From Pandoraea sp. (lineage in GTDB: Bacteria > Pseudomonadota > Gammaproteobacteria > Burkholderiales > Burkholderiaceae): a stretch of 64,000 nt of DNA. A program made the translations under genes and the position numbers. Below the pieces are notes generated by a model. It saw nothing but the letters and a program-made list of their open reading frames with translations, was not told where the DNA came from and ran no database searches. The stretch covers positions 37,434 to 101,433 of the forward strand of contig JARLJF010000081.1 of NCBI GenBank assembly GCA_031291335.1, read 5' to 3'. This document shows positions 51,365 through 60,246 of the stretch, piece by piece. Position 1 is the stretch's first letter. Each line of letters starts with the position of its first letter.

Positions 51365-51400
51365 AGAAAAAGGCGACGACGGAATTCGTCGTCGCCTCTT
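51365..51400 (-). terminator. Terminator between convergent MlrC and MFS genes
   Basis: GGCGACGAC..GTCGTCGCC stem; minus strand followed by TTTTTCTTT. Confidence 0.8.
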
Positions 51401-51426
51401 CGGCAGCGCCTGACTTCAGCGAACGC

Positions 51427-52737
51427 TTACTCGTCGAGCACCTTGTTGCCGGTTTCTTCGAACATCGACACGGCGATGAGCGAGATGATCACGCAGACGA
51501 TCATGTACCAGGCCGGAGCCATCTTGTTGCCGGTCACGCGAATCAGCCAGCCCGCGACGAGCTGTGCGGTACCGCCGAACACCGAGACGGCAATCGCATA
51601 CGCGCTCGACATGTAGCCCGCACGCAAATGCTTCGGGAAGTTCTCCGGCATCAGCGCGTAAGCCGGCGCCGAACCCATCGTGTAGCAAAGCATCAGCACG
51701 ATCAGTGCGGCGAGCACGACCGGCAGCGACGGGAAGTGCGTCATGACCCAGAACGCCGGATACAGCAGCACGATAAGGCCCACGCGGCCGATGATCGTGA
51801 GCGGCTTGCGGCGGCCCATCTTGTCCGACCATGCGCCGTAGATCGGGCACATCACCAGCGAGATCGTGCTGGCGGCAACACCCGCGAGCATCGACATCTT
51901 CGGCGGCAGACCCAGGTACTGAATGCAGTACGTCGGCATGTAATACATCATCACGTACGTCGACACCGACATCCCCATGATCGAGAAGATCGTGAGGAAC
52001 CAGTTACGCACGTACACGCCATGCTTGGGATCGTCGCGACCGGCAACGGTCTTCGGCTTCGGCGGCTCTTCCTGAATGTGACGGCGCAGGTAGATACCGA
52101 CCGGTGCGATCAACGTGCCCAGCAGGAACGGGATACGCCAGCCCCAGCTGTGCATGGTCTCGTCGGAGAGCAGGAAGCCGAGGCTTGCGGCCAGACCCGA
52201 GCCGAGCAGGGCGGCTGCGCCCTGACTCGCCAACTGCCAGCTTGCGCGGAAGCCACGGCTTTTCGCGCCGCCCATTTCCAGCAGCGTGGCCGTTGCCGCG
52301 CCGAACTCGCCACCTTGCGCGAAGCCCTGCAGCAAACGGGCACCGACAATCAGCAGCGGCGCCGCCAGACCGATCTGTGCATACGTCGGCGCAAGACCGA
52401 TGGCCACCGAACCGAGCGCCATCAGGCCGATAGTCAGCGTGAGCGCCGGCTTGCGGCCGGCACGGTCTGCATAGCGGCCGATCACGATGCCGCCGAGCGG
52501 GCGCATCACGAAGCCCACCGCAAACACGGCGAATGCGAGCAGCGACGACGTGATGGGGTCATCCGCCGGGAAGAACTGCTTGCCGATGGTCAGCGCGAAA
52601 TAGCTGTAGACCGTGAAGTCGAAGAACTCCAGCAGGTTGCCGATAACCGCCGCGAAAACGATCTTGCGTTGTTGCGAAGGGCTCATCTGCGCCGGCTGCG
52701 CGCCGTCAGCCGGGAACGATTGCGTTGCGATGCTCAT
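51427..52737 (-). CDS. MFS transporter, metabolite:H+ symporter type
   Basis: 12-TM protein, VIGNLLEFFDFTVYSYFALTIGKQFFP, GFVMRPLGGIVIGRYADRAGRKPALTLTI. Confidence 0.92.
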   Translation of the reverse strand: MSIATQSFPADGAQPAQMSPSQQRKIVFAAVIGNLLEFFDFTVYSYFALTIGKQFFPADDPITSSLLAFAVFAVGFVMRPLGGIVIGRYADRAGRKPALTLTIGLMALGSVAIGLAPTYAQIGLAAPLLIVGARLLQGFAQGGEFGAATATLLEMGGAKSRGFRASWQLASQGAAALLGSGLAASLGFLLSDETMHSWGWRIPFLLGTLIAPVGIYLRRHIQEEPPKPKTVAGRDDPKHGVYVRNWFLTIFSIMGMSVSTYVMMYYMPTYCIQYLGLPPKMSMLAGVAASTISLVMCPIYGAWSDKMGRRKPLTIIGRVGLIVLLYPAFWVMTHFPSLPVVLAALIVLMLCYTMGSAPAYALMPENFPKHLRAGYMSSAYAIAVSVFGGTAQLVAGWLIRVTGNKMAPAWYMIVCVIISLIAVSMFEETGNKVLDE

Positions 52738-53924
52738 GCGCGGTCCTTGCTAAGAAATCGTTCGACCAGACGCGTCCAGAAGGCGGCACCGATGGTCAGA
52801 TTGTCGTCGTTGAAGTCGTACTTGGCGTTGTGCAGCATCGGCTTGCCTTCGCCGTTGCCCAGGCGAATGAAGCAGCCCGGCACCTTCTGCAGGTAGTAAG
52901 CGAAGTCCTCGCTGCCCGCGATCGGCGGGAACGGCGAGATGATGTGCTCGACACCGACCAGCTCTTCGGCCACGCTGCGCGCGAATTCGGTCTCTGCCTC
53001 GCTGTTCACGAGCACCGGATACCCGCGGATGTACTCGATGTCGGCGCTCGCGCCGTAGCCTTCCGTATGCGACTTCACCAGCGCACGGATGCGCTCTTCG
53101 AGCGTGGCGCGCACCTTCGGGGAGAACGAGCGCACGCTCATTTCCATCGTGGCGTCTTCAGGAATCACGTTCGGCGCAAAACCGGCGTGGAACGTACCAA
53201 CCGTGACCACAGCGGCTTCAGTCGGATCGATGCTGCGCGCGACCACGGTTTGCAGCGCCATCACGAGGCCGCTGCCGATCACCACCGGATCGATGGCCAG
53301 ATGCGGACGAGCGGCATGGCCGCCGCGGCCGTGAATACGGATCTTGACGGTGTCGCACGCCGCCATCAGCGGGCCGGCGCGGAAACCGAACGTACCCGTG
53401 GCTACGCCCGGATGATTGTGCAGACCGAAGATCGCTTCGCACGGGAAGCGCTCGAACAGGCCGTCGGCAATCATCTGCTCGGCGCCGCTGTTCGAACCGG
53501 CTTCTTCCGCCGGCTGGAAAATCAGATTGACGGTGCCGTCGAAATTGCGCGTCTTCGCGAGATGTTGTGCCGCGCCCAGCAGCACGGTCGTGTGACCGTC
53601 GTGGCCGCACGCGTGCATCTTGCCGTCGTGCACGCTGGCGTAGGCCAGACCGGTCTGCTCGTGAATCGGCAGCGCGTCCATGTCGGCGCGCACGCCCACG
53701 GTGCGAGCGCTGGTGCCCACGGTGAGCGAGGCCACAACGCCGTGACCACCGACGTTACGCGTGACCTGATAACCCCAGCTTTCGAGCTTCTCCGCCACGT
53801 AACGCGACGTATCGACTTCCTCGTAAGACAGCTCGGGGTGTTGGTGGATATGGTGACGAATGTCGGCCAGCTGCTCACGCGCTTCGGCCAGATCACCGAC
53901 TTCGCAATAGCGAATCTCGCTCAT
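52734..53924 (-). CDS. M20 family aminoacylase/hippurate hydrolase-like amidohydrolase
   Basis: IRHHIHQHPELSYEE, RADMDALPIHEQTGLAYASVHDGKMHACGHDGHTTVLLGAA, FQPAEEAGSNSGAEQMIADGLFE. Confidence 0.93.
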   Translation of the reverse strand: MSEIRYCEVGDLAEAREQLADIRHHIHQHPELSYEEVDTSRYVAEKLESWGYQVTRNVGGHGVVASLTVGTSARTVGVRADMDALPIHEQTGLAYASVHDGKMHACGHDGHTTVLLGAAQHLAKTRNFDGTVNLIFQPAEEAGSNSGAEQMIADGLFERFPCEAIFGLHNHPGVATGTFGFRAGPLMAACDTVKIRIHGRGGHAARPHLAIDPVVIGSGLVMALQTVVARSIDPTEAAVVTVGTFHAGFAPNVIPEDATMEMSVRSFSPKVRATLEERIRALVKSHTEGYGASADIEYIRGYPVLVNSEAETEFARSVAEELVGVEHIISPFPPIAGSEDFAYYLQKVPGCFIRLGNGEGKPMLHNAKYDFNDDNLTIGAAFWTRLVERFLSKDRA

Positions 53925-54190
53925 CGGGGGCTCCTCTCTTTTTGAATAACGCGGAGTATTGCACCGACGAAAATTCGCACCCATGACGCAAACCACGTCA
54001 AAATGTTGCTCTCAAGTCAACAGTCGGGTGTGCCGTCATATCGAGAGGATGTCGGTATCGGTGGTGAAAACCGGCGTAATTTCAACGACTTGACGAGATG
54101 CGTCGGCGTGTTCGACGCCACGGATAGTGGCCGCCGGGGCAACGCCGGTCAGGTCCGGCGTATTCCCTCCAATGCAACGGTGAAGCAAAC

Positions 54191-55111
54191 ATGACCAACG
54201 AGTCCTGGATGGACGACATCGGCGAGCGTCCGCTCAAATACCTTGCCGAAATTGCTGCAACAGGCGGCGTGCGCATGGCCGCCGAGGCGCTGGGCGTGAA
54301 TCCGTCCGTGGTCAGCCGGCAGGTCGCAGCACTCGAGCGCCGTCTGCGCTTTCCGCTGATCGAGCGGCGCGGACGCAATGTGAGCGTCACCGAGATCGGT
54401 CAGGTGCTCATCGACTATTACCGCGACGGCCAACGCCGTCAGCGTGACCTGTCGGCACGGCTGGAGGAATACCGGCATCTGAAGCGAGGCAAGGTGGCCA
54501 TCGGCGTCGGAGAAGGCTTTATCGGCCGCCTCATCGCCCAGGCGTTGCAGCGTTTCTCGAAGAGCTATCCGGACATCCTCGTCGAAATCCGCTCCGGCCC
54601 GACACCCGTGGTGCTCTCGCTCGTGCGCGACGACGTGGTGGACATCGGTCTGTGCGCGCGCTCGGCCGACGACCCCGCGATGCGCATTCATCCGTTTGCA
54701 GCGAAGGCGCTGTGCGCCGTGGTCGCACCCACGCATCGTTTCGCGACCATGGCGAGCGTGCCGCCTTCGGAGCTGGTGCACGAGCGGCTCATCTTCATGA
54801 CCGAGGCACACGGCGTGCAGCACTTCGTGCACTCGGTACTCGACACCGCACGCCTGAACGTAATTCCCGCGTATCGCGTCGATCTGTTCAACACGGCACA
54901 GACGCTCGCGGCCGCCGGCCTCGGTGTGGCGTTCATGTCGGCGATCACCGCGCGACGCGGCCTCGAACTCGGTGAACTGGTGGCCGTACCCATCGACCAT
55001 CCGATTGCTACCGGCTTCTCCAGCCAGATGATGACCCGCGTGGGACGCCGTCTGTCGCCCGCTGCCGATCACCTCTGGAAACAACTCGCCCAGAGCCTTG
55101 CCCACCGCTGA
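54191..55111 (+). CDS. LysR family transcriptional regulator
   Basis: LKYLAEIAATGGVRMAAEALGVNPSVVSRQVAALERRLRFPLIERRGRNVSVTEIGQ. Confidence 0.92.
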   Translation: MTNESWMDDIGERPLKYLAEIAATGGVRMAAEALGVNPSVVSRQVAALERRLRFPLIERRGRNVSVTEIGQVLIDYYRDGQRRQRDLSARLEEYRHLKRGKVAIGVGEGFIGRLIAQALQRFSKSYPDILVEIRSGPTPVVLSLVRDDVVDIGLCARSADDPAMRIHPFAAKALCAVVAPTHRFATMASVPPSELVHERLIFMTEAHGVQHFVHSVLDTARLNVIPAYRVDLFNTAQTLAAAGLGVAFMSAITARRGLELGELVAVPIDHPIATGFSSQMMTRVGRRLSPAADHLWKQLAQSLAHR

Positions 55112-55185
55112 TTGACGCGTGCGGCGAAGCCTGTCGCCGCAGATGGCGTATTATCGGCCGGGTGTTGGATATTCCTGCCTGTTAG

Positions 55186-56640
55186 ATGACGACCGACTCG
55201 AACCAACCCGCCCACCGGCGACTCCGTGCGCGCTTTGTCGCGATCTCCTGGCGCGATCTCGCCGTGTCCTTCGGCCCTGTCGTGCTCGTCTCGATAGCGG
55301 CCATCTGGCTTGCCGTGTGGCTCGTGAAGCCAGCGCCGCCACGCACCGTGACCCTGAGCGCCGGCCCGGAAGGCAGCTCCTTCTGGACCGCCGCGCAGCG
55401 GTACAAGACGATCCTCGCGCGCGATGGCATCACGCTCAACGTCCTCACTTCCGAAGGCTCTCGCCAGAACGTCGAGCGACTTGCCGACGAGAAGCAGGAC
55501 GTTGACCTCGGGCTGGTGCAGGGTGGTGTGTCGCAAGGCCTCAATGTCGACGGCCTCGTCTCCCTCGGCAGTGTCTTCTACGCGCCGATCTCCGTGTTCT
55601 ATCGCGGCGAACGCGTCACCAAGCTCTCCGACTTCGCGGGCAAACGTATCGCCATCGGCCGTGAGGGCAGTGGCGCCCGCGCGCTGTCGCTCACCCTGCT
55701 CAAGGCGAACGGCATCGAGCCGGGCGGCCCCATCAAGTTGACCGCCTACGACGGACAGGAGGCCGCGCAAGCGCTGGTCGACGGTCGCGTCGACGTCGCC
55801 ATGCTCACCGGCGACACCGCCACCGGCCCGACGATGGGCAAGTTGATTCGCACGCCCGGCGTGCATCTGATGGACTTTGCACAAGCCGATGCCTACACGC
55901 GCCGCTTCACCTATCTGAATCAACTCACGTTGCCGCGCGGTGTCTTCGACCTCGGACGCAACCTCCCGGCGCAACCGGTGCATGTGATTAGTCCGACCGT
56001 CGAACTCGTGGCGCGCGACAGTCTGCACCCGGCGCTGTCCGACCTGCTGATCGAAGCTGCGAAGGAAGTGCACGGCAAGGCCAATCTGTTGCAGCGTGCC
56101 GGCGAATTCCCGTCCGCTCAGGTACACGAATTCCCGATCTCCGACGACGCCGCGCGCTACTACCAATCGGGCAAGGGCTTCCTGTACCGGCATCTGCCGT
56201 TCTGGATTGCGAGCCTCGCCGACCGCATCGTCGTACTGCTCGTGCCGATCATCGTCGTGCTGATTCCGGCCTTCCGGCTGGTGCCCTCGCTGTATAGCTG
56301 GCGAGTGAAATCGCGGCTATACCGCTGGTACGGCGCGCTGATCGCGCTCGAACGCGAAGCGCTTGCCGACGACGCCCACACCGAATACCGGAGCCTGCGC
56401 CAACGGCTCGACGCCATCGAAGCCGCCGTCAACCGACTGAAGATTCCGCTCGCCTATGCCGACCAGTTCTACGTGCTGCGCGAACACATCGGCTTTGTGC
56501 GCCAGCGGCTCGACGCCATGAACGCGGAACCGGGTGCGGCCGGTGTAGCGGGTGTAGCGGGTGTAGCAGGTGACGACGCAGGCCGGCAAGCCGGCGGGGT
56601 GCCTCCCGCCACCGGCGAGGAAAGCGTGCGGGGCGCCTGA
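55186..56640 (+). CDS. TAXI family TRAP-type solute-binding protein, membrane anchored
   Basis: TLSAGPEGSSFWTAAQRYKTILARDGITLNVLTSEGSRQNVERLADEKQDVDLGLVQGG; N-terminal and C-terminal TM segments. Confidence 0.88.
   Translation: MTTDSNQPAHRRLRARFVAISWRDLAVSFGPVVLVSIAAIWLAVWLVKPAPPRTVTLSAGPEGSSFWTAAQRYKTILARDGITLNVLTSEGSRQNVERLADEKQDVDLGLVQGGVSQGLNVDGLVSLGSVFYAPISVFYRGERVTKLSDFAGKRIAIGREGSGARALSLTLLKANGIEPGGPIKLTAYDGQEAAQALVDGRVDVAMLTGDTATGPTMGKLIRTPGVHLMDFAQADAYTRRFTYLNQLTLPRGVFDLGRNLPAQPVHVISPTVELVARDSLHPALSDLLIEAAKEVHGKANLLQRAGEFPSAQVHEFPISDDAARYYQSGKGFLYRHLPFWIASLADRIVVLLVPIIVVLIPAFRLVPSLYSWRVKSRLYRWYGALIALEREALADDAHTEYRSLRQRLDAIEAAVNRLKIPLAYADQFYVLREHIGFVRQRLDAMNAEPGAAGVAGVAGVAGDDAGRQAGGVPPATGEESVRGA
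56542..56568. repeat. Three tandem 9-bp units GGTGTAGCG/A in the TAXI gene
   Basis: Encodes GVAGVAGVAG in the C-terminal tail. Confidence 0.85.
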
Positions 56641-56806
56641 GCATCTCAAAGAAATGCTTATGCGATTCATAATCCGCACAAGCTTTTCTTATGAACTGAC
56701 GAAGCGCAAACTGCTGACAGTCATGGGCTGGCAACATCGACATTCCGGCATTTCTACATTCTGATGTCGCGGCCCGTCGTGAAATCCAACGTCTTGGTCC
56801 GTTCGT

Positions 56807-57415
56807 ATGCCGTCGTCCTCTTCCGCTTCGCATTCCTCTCACTCCCACGCGTCCGGCGCGCCGCAACGCGTTGGCGTCGAACTGGCGCCTTGCGCATGCA
56901 CGGTGCGTCCCGTGCGCGACGACGATCTGCCCGCCATCACAGCCATCTACGCCCATCACGTGCGCACGGGAACGGCGTCGTTCGAGGAGGTGCCGCCCGA
57001 CGAAGCCGAGATGCGGGTACGTTGCGCGAAGGTGCTCGACGCCGGACTGCCGTATCTCATCGCCGAACGCGACGGTAAATTGCTCGGCTACGCGTACGCC
57101 ACGCATTACCGGCCGCGCTCGGCGTATCGATTCACGCTTGAAGACTCGGTGTATATCGCCGCCGATGCGACCGGCCAAGGCGTGGGCCGCGCGCTGCTGC
57201 TCACACTCATCGCGCGCTGTGAAGGCGGCCCGTGGCGGCAACTGATCGCAAACGTCGGCGACAGCAGCAACGCGGCGTCTCTCGCCCTGCACACGGCATG
57301 TGGTTTCATGCCGGCGGGCGTGCTCAAGTCCGTCGGCTTCAAATTCGGCCGCTGGATCGACACCGTGCTCATGCAACGCCCGCTCAGCGCAGGCGACACG
57401 ACACTGCCGGAGTGA
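56807..57415 (+). CDS. GNAT family N-acetyltransferase, phosphinothricin/methionine sulfoximine acetyltransferase-like
   Basis: CTVRPVRDDDLPAITAIYAHHVRTGTASFEEVPPDEAEM..GQGVGRALLLTLIARCEGGPWRQLIANVGDSSNAASLALHTACGF. Confidence 0.9.
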   Translation: MPSSSSASHSSHSHASGAPQRVGVELAPCACTVRPVRDDDLPAITAIYAHHVRTGTASFEEVPPDEAEMRVRCAKVLDAGLPYLIAERDGKLLGYAYATHYRPRSAYRFTLEDSVYIAADATGQGVGRALLLTLIARCEGGPWRQLIANVGDSSNAASLALHTACGFMPAGVLKSVGFKFGRWIDTVLMQRPLSAGDTTLPE

Positions 57416-57428
57416 GCCGGGCGTCGCC

Positions 57429-58166
57429 TCAAAACGGCGACGCGCGATCCAGTTCCTTGTAGTGACGGAAGATGCCGGTGGTGTTGAACGGAATGCGTCG
57501 CGGCGACTTCAGATAGGCGACAATCCGCGACTCGCGAGCCACAGCGTCGTGCGCCGCCTGACAGCGTGGAAACGCCTTGGCGAATCCCGACATCGCACGC
57601 GGAAACGCGTAACGCAACCCTTCGATGACCTGAAACAGCGAGAGGTCCGCGTAGGACATCGCGTCTTCGGAAAGCCAGCCGCCCGCGTGCGGATTGTTCG
57701 CCAGCACACGTTCGAAGTAGCCGAAGAATTTCGGCAGACGGTAATCGATCAGATCCGCCGTGCGCTTGCGCGCTTCCGCCCGTTGATTGCTGTAGTACAG
57801 CCGGCTCGCGATGGGATGATGGCCGTCGTGCACTTCGGCCACGAGATCGGCAATGGTGAGTTGCAACTGATTGACCCAACGCCGCGCGCGAGGCGACTCG
57901 CCCACGAGGCCGAGCAGCGGCCCGAGATACGCGAGGATGTTGGCCGTCTGCCCGATCAGTTCGTCACCCACGCGCAGGAAGGGCGGCGCGTAGGGCGGGT
58001 CCATGCACGCGGGATCGTCCATCGTGTGCAGCAGGCCGTCCATGCCCTGTGCGGGCGCGTCGCCCTGCACGATCTCCACATACGGCGTGCCGGTGGCCTC
58101 AAAGGCGAGGCGGACAAACTCGCCGCGCCCTTGCAGGCCCGGCCAATAGAACAGCTCGAAGGTCAT
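57429..58166 (-). CDS. Glutathione S-transferase family protein
   Basis: MTFELFYWPGLQGRGEFVRLAFEATGTPYVEIV..YAPPFLRVGDELIGQTANILAYLG. Confidence 0.92.
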   Translation of the reverse strand: MTFELFYWPGLQGRGEFVRLAFEATGTPYVEIVQGDAPAQGMDGLLHTMDDPACMDPPYAPPFLRVGDELIGQTANILAYLGPLLGLVGESPRARRWVNQLQLTIADLVAEVHDGHHPIASRLYYSNQRAEARKRTADLIDYRLPKFFGYFERVLANNPHAGGWLSEDAMSYADLSLFQVIEGLRYAFPRAMSGFAKAFPRCQAAHDAVARESRIVAYLKSPRRIPFNTTGIFRHYKELDRASPF

Positions 58167-58181
58167 GCACCCTCCTCAGGC

Positions 58182-59225
58182 TCAGGAAGCGCCCGGCTGC
58201 ATCTCCACGCGATTCTTGCCCTGCTGTTTGGCGCGATAGAGCGCCAGATCCGCCGACTCGATCAACGAGGTCGACGCCATGTGTGTGCGCGGCACCAACG
58301 CCGCGCCCCCGAGGCTGATCGTCACGTGGCGGCCATTGGCCGAGCCCACGTGCGGAATCGCCATCGCGTCGATCCGGGCGCGCACTTTTTCCGCAATCAC
58401 GGCCGCACCGGTGGCCGACGTGTTCGGCAAGACCATCACGAACTCTTCGCCGCCGAAGCGCGCAGCGAGATCGGCCGGACGCGACGCCGCATCGGCAATC
58501 GTGCTGGCAACGCGACGCAGCACGTCATCGCCTGCGATGTGGCCGTACGTATCGTTATAGATCTTGAAGTTGTCGACGTCGATCATCAGCAGCGCCATCT
58601 CACGCTGCTCGCGCAACGCGCGACGCCACTCCGCGCCGAAGTACTCGTCGAAATAGCGGCGGTTCGCCAGCCCCGTGAGGCCGTCGGAATGCGTGAGCCG
58701 CTGCAACTCCAGATTCGTTTCCAGCAATTGCTGCTGACTCTCGCGCAGCGCGCGGTACGCCTCGTCGCGCTGAAGCAGGTTCATGTACGAGCGCGAGTGA
58801 TAGCGAATGCGGGCGACCAGTTCGATGGTGTCGGGCAGCTTGACCAGATAGTCGTTCGCCCCCGCCGCGAACGCTTCGCGCTTGATCGTCGACTCTTCCT
58901 TCGTCGAGAGCACGATGATCGGAATGTCTCGCGTGAGAGGACTGGCGCGATACTGCCGCACCAGCGACAGACCGTCGGTACCCGGCATCACGAGATCCTG
59001 CAGGATCACGGTCGGACGTGTCTGTTCCGCCACCCGCAGCGCGTCGTCGGGATTCGAGCAGTAATGGAAGTCGATGTTCGCTTCGCCGGCCAGCGCCCGA
59101 CGGATCGCTTCGCCGACCATCGCCTGATCGTCGACGAGCAACACCATCGCCGACGAATCGTTCAGGCTGCTTTCGCCACCGGTCGTTTGTGCCGCAGGCA
59201 CGGATTGGCGTGGGGTCGTCGTCAT
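58182..59225 (-). CDS. wspR: Diguanylate cyclase response regulator WspR
   Basis: REC domain MVLLVDDQAMVGEAIRRAL; ARFGGEEFVMVLPNT GGEEF; RPAD I-site (RxxD) five residues upstream; downstream of wspF. Confidence 0.93.
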   Translation of the reverse strand: MTTTPRQSVPAAQTTGGESSLNDSSAMVLLVDDQAMVGEAIRRALAGEANIDFHYCSNPDDALRVAEQTRPTVILQDLVMPGTDGLSLVRQYRASPLTRDIPIIVLSTKEESTIKREAFAAGANDYLVKLPDTIELVARIRYHSRSYMNLLQRDEAYRALRESQQQLLETNLELQRLTHSDGLTGLANRRYFDEYFGAEWRRALREQREMALLMIDVDNFKIYNDTYGHIAGDDVLRRVASTIADAASRPADLAARFGGEEFVMVLPNTSATGAAVIAEKVRARIDAMAIPHVGSANGRHVTISLGGAALVPRTHMASTSLIESADLALYRAKQQGKNRVEMQPGAS

Positions 59226-59238
59226 GTTTTGCTTCCTG

Positions 59239-60246
59239 TCATACGGTTCCAAACAACGCCACCAATTGCGGCGCAATGGTCGGCAGCGGCAGAATCTCGG
59301 ACGCCGCGCCCGCTTCGGCTGCCGCTTTGGGCATGCCGTACACGGCGCTCGTCGCGCGATCCTGCGCGATCGTGATAAATCCTTGCGTGCGCATCGCACC
59401 GAGCCCGGCCGCGCCGTCGCGCCCCATGCCGGTGAGCAGCACCCCTACCGCGCGGGCGCGCCAGTTATCGGCCACGCTTCGCAGGAAGACGTCGATAGAC
59501 GGCCGGTACACGGCCTCCTTCGGCTCGTCGGTATATACACAGCGGCCGCTCGCCTCGACACGCAGATGACGGTTGCCGCCCGCGAGCAGCACCACCCCCG
59601 CCGTCGGACGCTCGCCGGACTGCGCCAGTCGCACGCTCAGCGATGTCTGCTGATCGAGCCACGTCGCCATGCCCGGAGCGAACGCATCGTCCACGTGCTG
59701 CACGACGATCACGCCCGCCGCGAAGTTCGCGGGCAGGCGCCCCAGCAGTGTCGCCAGCGCCGCCGGGCCGCCGGCAGAGGCGCCGATCGCGACCAGCGCG
59801 TCCGTGCTCCTGGCCGCAACGGGCGCGACAACGGGTTGCGGCACGCGCGCATCGGCCTGTTGCGCGGCAACGGCTTCGATCTTCGCGAGCAGCGACGACG
59901 CCGGGCGTGCCCGACCCGGCGCCCCAAGCACCGGCGTGTCGACGGCGTCCACGGCACCGGCCCCCATCGCATCGAACACCAGGCTCGCGTGATGGCCAAC
60001 GTCCGACGTCACGATCAGAATCGGGCAGGGGGTGCGACGCATGATCTCGCGCGTGGCGGCCACACCGTCCATGACCGGCATGACGAGATCCATCAGCACG
60101 AGGTCGGGCGGCGCAGGCGCACACATCGCCACGGCTTGCGCGCCGTCGTGCGCCACCCAGGCCACTTCGAGACCCGGGCGTTGCGCGAGTGTGCGGCGCA
60201 GCGCTTCGACAGCGATGATCGAATCGTTGACGATCCCGATTCTCAT
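59239..60246 (-). CDS. wspF: Chemotaxis-type methylesterase CheB/WspF
   Basis: MRIGIVNDSIIAVEALRRTL REC; VAIGASAGGPAALATLLGRLPANFAAGVIVVQHVDDAFAPGMATWLDQQT CheB catalytic domain. Confidence 0.93.
   Translation of the reverse strand: MRIGIVNDSIIAVEALRRTLAQRPGLEVAWVAHDGAQAVAMCAPAPPDLVLMDLVMPVMDGVAATREIMRRTPCPILIVTSDVGHHASLVFDAMGAGAVDAVDTPVLGAPGRARPASSLLAKIEAVAAQQADARVPQPVVAPVAARSTDALVAIGASAGGPAALATLLGRLPANFAAGVIVVQHVDDAFAPGMATWLDQQTSLSVRLAQSGERPTAGVVLLAGGNRHLRVEASGRCVYTDEPKEAVYRPSIDVFLRSVADNWRARAVGVLLTGMGRDGAAGLGAMRTQGFITIAQDRATSAVYGMPKAAAEAGAASEILPLPTIAPQLVALFGTV

Noticed and set aside
51256-52896. 546-aa plus-strand ORF
   Set aside because: Antisense to the MFS transporter and overlapping the M81 gene end.
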